DNA of 31,954 bases, from positions 1-31,954 of IMG/VR virus record IMGVR_UViG_3300042521_000428; one strand, given 5' to 3'. The first letter of the stretch is position 1. Every line of letters starts with the position of its first letter. This document shows positions 29,701 through 31,954 of the stretch, one piece after another. Source of the stretch: a virus. The notes beneath the pieces are model-generated. The model searched no databases. It was not told the origin of the DNA and saw only the letters and a program-made list of their open reading frames with translations. The position numbers were made by a program, and so were the translations under genes.

Positions 29701-31954
29701 AGGCGGATGCGTTCGGGCGCAGCATCGTTGCGGGCAACCAATCTTGGTGGCAACCCATCCGCGCCAAGTCCAGCGGTCTGGCGATGGAGACGGGTCTGGT
29801 AGATCGTTTTGCCGGGTTCGAGCGGCTGTCCAAATACATGGACAAGCTCAAGGGTACGCAGATGATGTACTACCTGCGCATGTACGACCAGCGCATGAAC
29901 TTCACGGCGCAGTCTGTGGCCAACGGCGCACTGGACGTCCGCGAAGTCCAGCGTAGGGATGGTGAGCGCGAGTTTATTGTCGAGAGCCAGACTGGCCCCA
30001 GCCTGCGGCAGGTGGCAACTACGCTTAAGGGTGCAGCACGCCTTGTCGGCGATGTCGATGCTACGAGCCGTCTGTTCACCCTGTATCTGGCCGCAAAGCG
30101 CGCTGAGCGTGTGGGCTTCGACAAGCTCGACCTGCGCGACCCCAAGATCACTGAGCAGAAGCTGCGGGATACCGTGGCTCAGGTTAGGTCTGTCGAGGGG
30201 CTGCAGGACATCTTCGACAACGCTCGGGATATCTACAACCAGTACAACGAGAACCTCGTGCGCTTCGCCCAAAAGGCGGGCGTGTTGAGCAAGAAAGACG
30301 CAGACGCACTGCTTGCATCCAAGGACTACATTCCCTGGTACCGCGAGCGCAACGGCGTTGCTGAACTGGCGCTTGGTGGGCTGACTCCGATCAAGCTGGG
30401 CAACGTCAAGGACATGCCGCACCTGCAGGAGTTGGTGGGCGGCGATAAGCCGATCCTCGACTTCATGATCAGTTCGGTGCAGAACACCAATATGATGGTG
30501 GACTTGGCGCTGCGCAATCTGGCCACTCGCAACGCGATGTTCGAGTTGCTTGATCTGGGCATGGCCAAGATCACATCCAAGCCTGTTGACGGCCCGGAGG
30601 TTGTGCGGTTCAAGCACAACGGCGAAGACCGCTACGCGGTTCTTGAAACCGATACTGTTGAAGTCGGCGGTAAGAAGGTCAACACGGGCGTCAACGCGGA
30701 CATCCTGGTCAAAGGCATGGAGGGCATCCCGCTCCAGACCACGGGCATCCTGCGCGCCGTTACGATTCCGACGCAGTTGCTGCGCCGCGCTGTGACACTG
30801 AACCCGCTGTACATGGTGCGTCAGTTGATGCGTGACTCACTGGCCGCTTCGATTGCGTCTGGTGCTGACTTCCCGCCCGTGCTGGGCGCGCTCCGTGAGA
30901 TTGAGAGTTCTGCCAAGGGCACGCTTGAGCGGCGCGGCATCACCGGTGGGCAGATGTTCACGGGCACGCAGGAAGACCTGAGCAAGATCATGCGTGATCT
31001 TGTCGGGGGCCGGTCAGCCCTTACCAAGACCCTCGGCGCGCTGGAGTGGGCGGGTATGGAAGCTGACGCTTTGACCCGCCGCGCTCAGTACAACAGCTAC
31101 ATCAAGCAGGGCATGTCCGAGATGGAGGCCACGCTGCTCTCGCTGGAGTCGATGAACTTCAACAAGCGCGGCGCGTCGCCCAGTGTCCACATGGCGAACT
31201 CCTTGTACCCGTTCTTCAACGCGCAGGTGCAGGGCCTGAACGTGCTGTACCGGGCTATGTTCGGCCAGATTACGGCAGGCGAGCGTGCTCGGATCAAGGC
31301 TAAGCTCATCACGCGCGGCGCCATGCTGATGGCGGCTACCCTGGCCTACGCCCACGCAATGCAGGACGACGAGGCATACAAGAACGCACTGCCTGCTGAG
31401 AAGTACGGCAATTGGTTCATCCGCCTTCCCGGCGTGTCGGAGCCCCTGCGCATTCCGATCCCGTTTGAAATCGGCTACATCTTTAAGGCGTTGCCCGAGG
31501 CGCTCTACAACACCATCGTCAACGAGCGTGGCGGGGAGCAAGCCAAGGAGGCACTGCTCGGCATCTTGCGAAACACCATCCCTGGCGGCTCTGCTTACTT
31601 CATCCCGCAAGCCATGAAGCCCGCCATCGAGGTAATGACCAACTACTCGATGTTTACCGAGCGCCCGCTGCTGTCGGCCAAGGAGCAGGCACTGCTGCCG
31701 GAGTATCAGTACCGCGAGAAGACGACCGAACTGGCCAAGCTCTTCGGTGGTGCGGCGGGCGTCAGCCCCATCAAACTGGAGGCGCTCATCAGCGGCTACT
31801 TCAGCACGATGGGTATGGCGCTGCTGCAGGCGGCAAGCCTGCCGATTCCCACAAAGGACACGCCGGAGAAGGCCACCAAGCGCCTGTCCGACATGCCGGT
31901 GGTTGGCAGCGCCTTCCAGCCCAACGATGCCCGGTGGGTCATCAACAGCACCTA
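23793..31954 (+). CDS. Giant internal virion polyvalent protein, HExxH motif and LPD38-type C-terminus (partial)
   Basis: An open frame of at least 2,720 codons that runs off the window; the last two bases, TA, could begin a stop. Residues 1-40 (MPIYSVQGPDGRIYDVEGPA) are a short module seen at the start of other phage virion proteins. A Gly/Ala hydrophobic stretch at about 130-165 may insert in membranes. About 300-1650 is mostly charged helix and coiled coil, for example near 1086-1120 and 1306-1375. HEGVH at 1829-1833 fits a zinc metallopeptidase site. About 2050-2720 matches the LPD38 type of polyvalent proteins: LNPLYMVRQLMRDSLAASIA, FNKRGASPSVHM with FFNAQVQGLNVLYRAM, and the NYSMFTERPLLSAKEQ block. 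It probably enters the host with the DNA. AGGAAG lies seven bases before the ATG. Confidence 0.8.
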   Translation, partial: MPIYSVQGPDGRIYDVEGPAGASEEQIIAVVKQQIAQQPKPSEGVLAAVGKGAESALSALRAGVKGVVAPEEAAREARLREEDIQRRYAEQVSLDRVKKAYQERGLLPAAGEVISQVPYALAEQAPNIATTLASARLGAMAGAPFGVPGAIVGGIAGAVAPSFFQQAGGNIQRQAAEGQPISRAAAYGAAAPQAALDVAATFVPLGRTLAGKALGPGVAKMLEKGAEEGAEKLAKETLLKTLTKGTAVGALAEIPTEVTQQMLERVQAGLPLLSEDALKEYGETAYQTSLLAPIGAAGRVAERGAARERVEVREELERGKALKEQREQERLAEEKAAAEKQTPEYAINFMQQHDALQKEYNDLGDLLKQKLPPGASFAEKQTYEAQKKRRNELATQLKEQAPEYNRVKSLVPPAPPKPPELTDEQKRIAALSPLEYQMEQAGVDLTSPLAQQRVFTGEEDFGLPPSPALTYAQSRINLANEQAYVDSREANERPAFYVAYLMQDPAMAKALVEANEPIPGLKKRESNAILGGLKLQLDALEEQKKADEAERQEKAAARTAQQEQARLAFEASTAPQQDVAGFQRSMGDVVPRPEFALPKEAEDLIDRMMAATEPAQQNRVMASLTQQLSMAPATMRYDRATALLRDVQEKAKTAEGDEKVRLERRADQLQRAQNALGKEVNRRLFDITTDLGEQGLVPRNVLKPTGEARRAKGEFRLFGEAEPAAREVTREDLQERLTRAMASNKLSDEAYEFLSRMERSLPEKDREVAELEQVPGAFKPGVTYTTGATTPGYVIAKSGEEAKISYPARLEDGSEVTVEIIRPVDEQRNIKPDVADVRVRQGKELPLVNLGKQGKQTDEQILKMLVDIEQIANVTRPKKITPEGEAAAPTRSLFRLLDEQLRRIESGEEGMARPGAGRKTTLQAFPAEGRADVAATESATAEDIIKQALYQQKVNAGMKPEQARAESFADFEEGRVPENLRKMAQAKAAVTKRPARDFTPTRVEGDQLVPGTLRGPSTKALPLSLQAELEPFVEQAERGREGEMGQTSLFPEEQAKIVTERATPGRFQRFLDSAEADRLRKQFEPDAKKLGRARNQLDELNEKIAKLNAVIADIEAVRAEMLPATQIRALKKELSALESLEIPETATVSGTTGITDRIAAIREYLKVAEEQQAKLRAAEKQFGSAGLDPDSLRRELANVQENFGSVLTAVARQGELGAALVELKIPRNQASDFIDKFNISDKDKSLLKEQLVAEEGKTAVGKHINALTQQFDAIGAALARVDAIARLTNAELKAYQYESQEAVDRAALAAAKKELRSAQAAASKLTKEIGSIEGRTAAQEAAARRAANAADRAKADLKRTEGYLAQQAALERQQKAPEGVDRFGQPLRSMAYDPITDAQRAARDDDTPTILADEMRQVRGNPQQVLKGYRAYITTITKALKEAYDKARAQTVEGVKERAPYEAALRAYSAAKTSQARANLMPIVNALEKAYNDAVTNALNARVMPKGLVGYQAALSEMLRREAWLKGLVDRGEVEVAEPPKPRKRKTEAELKEIQDVLNQKELAEAAAREGAPKLDITATTKSEIEKERKPKGTRYSSKGVGQETAITTEAARIKREKQALLKKTPTAKEKARLAELTLVEQARDKQERKEPLTELEQMLLTDYRRSRKPTKESEVERQRREEEGEEELTSEELAEKALEQERAEFDAEEVADTGILKTGTEDLDALFDKPDTLQQLAATASQGPALKEDVDSEKSAAVVAANVADTGSTEIARAVADRLKLLLGNTRVEIVKDLRDPDGQAAYGQAAADGSFIRLDAKYGLNERTFIHEGVHAATERVIQMPEDQLTDDQRRAKRELEELFEAYKKLRGATNANAKTSLSEFASEALSDDVMQAEMRQQKWTLRHMWDSFKSALLRLLGIKTPENMLEATLAAVDNLMTKVPRPTQADNALLAPKMLNRPRNLNPALAEADAFGRSIVAGNQSWWQPIRAKSSGLAMETGLVDRFAGFERLSKYMDKLKGTQMMYYLRMYDQRMNFTAQSVANGALDVREVQRRDGEREFIVESQTGPSLRQVATTLKGAARLVGDVDATSRLFTLYLAAKRAERVGFDKLDLRDPKITEQKLRDTVAQVRSVEGLQDIFDNARDIYNQYNENLVRFAQKAGVLSKKDADALLASKDYIPWYRERNGVAELALGGLTPIKLGNVKDMPHLQELVGGDKPILDFMISSVQNTNMMVDLALRNLATRNAMFELLDLGMAKITSKPVDGPEVVRFKHNGEDRYAVLETDTVEVGGKKVNTGVNADILVKGMEGIPLQTTGILRAVTIPTQLLRRAVTLNPLYMVRQLMRDSLAASIASGADFPPVLGALREIESSAKGTLERRGITGGQMFTGTQEDLSKIMRDLVGGRSALTKTLGALEWAGMEADALTRRAQYNSYIKQGMSEMEATLLSLESMNFNKRGASPSVHMANSLYPFFNAQVQGLNVLYRAMFGQITAGERARIKAKLITRGAMLMAATLAYAHAMQDDEAYKNALPAEKYGNWFIRLPGVSEPLRIPIPFEIGYIFKALPEALYNTIVNERGGEQAKEALLGILRNTIPGGSAYFIPQAMKPAIEVMTNYSMFTERPLLSAKEQALLPEYQYREKTTELAKLFGGAAGVSPIKLEALISGYFSTMGMALLQAASLPIPTKDTPEKATKRLSDMPVVGSAFQPNDARWVINST

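Noticed and set aside
28251-30617. Long - strand open frames (346 and 407 codons) opposite the giant gene
   Set aside because: They mirror the codon bias of the giant gene, have no sensible ribosome binding sites or domains, and oppose a frame with clear family motifs.

Overview
The window is about 32 kb of a tailed double-stranded DNA bacteriophage genome, with every supported gene on the + strand. It holds late genes only: head-tail joining, appendages and fibres, lysis, tail tube and internal (ejection) proteins. There is no integrase, repressor, polymerase, terminase, portal or major capsid gene. A short-tailed (podovirus-like) virion is suggested by the SU10-type adaptor, the likely tail nozzle protein, three large Ala/Gly/Gln-rich internal proteins and one giant internal protein, and by the lack of a recognisable tape-measure, sheath or contractile baseplate. 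Hand-counted 60-base blocks of most genes are about 60% G+C. The protein types are ones known from uncultured freshwater and marine phages. A Gram-negative host is likely (3TM holin with GH24 endolysin, FlgJ-like muramidase in the virion), but the species cannot be named.

Layout. 1-1570: the tail end of an upstream gene, a zinc-ribbon protein, two tiny basic proteins and the adaptor. 1570-4380: small beta-rich virion proteins, including a duplicated pair and a protein made of about thirteen VALTGVSASGEVG-like repeats. 4380-11528: an appendage module in which three proteins share a short N-terminal anchor but carry different C-terminal parts (polyglycine, seven-bladed propeller, triple LamG), with a tail assembly chaperone-like gene between two of them and four further fibre-region proteins after them. 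11561-14011: a six-gene membrane/lysis block (small membrane proteins, a DUF4337 protein, a 3TM holin and a GH24 endolysin). 14027-17241: a tail nozzle-like protein and a second large beta-rich tail/fibre protein. 17272-31954: three internal proteins of about 700 residues (one with a glucosaminidase domain) and a giant protein of at least 2,720 residues with an HExxH motif and a C-terminal LPD38-type region, cut by the window edge.

Genes are packed with ATGA, GTGA and TAATG overlaps or gaps of 32 bases or less, so there is no stretch over 300 bases without a gene. I saw no promoter, rho-independent terminator, tRNA, CRISPR array, insertion sequence or attachment site. Regulation inside the window is therefore probably translational: a hairpin sits between a strong ribosome binding site and its start at 2697-2728, and a dense cluster of competing inverted repeats sits just before the giant gene (23691-23782).

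The most unusual points are the anchor-sharing appendage family, the sharp A+T-rich LamG cores inside a G+C-rich gene, the inverted-repeat cluster before the giant gene, the unexplained membrane proteins of the lysis block, and the giant protein itself.
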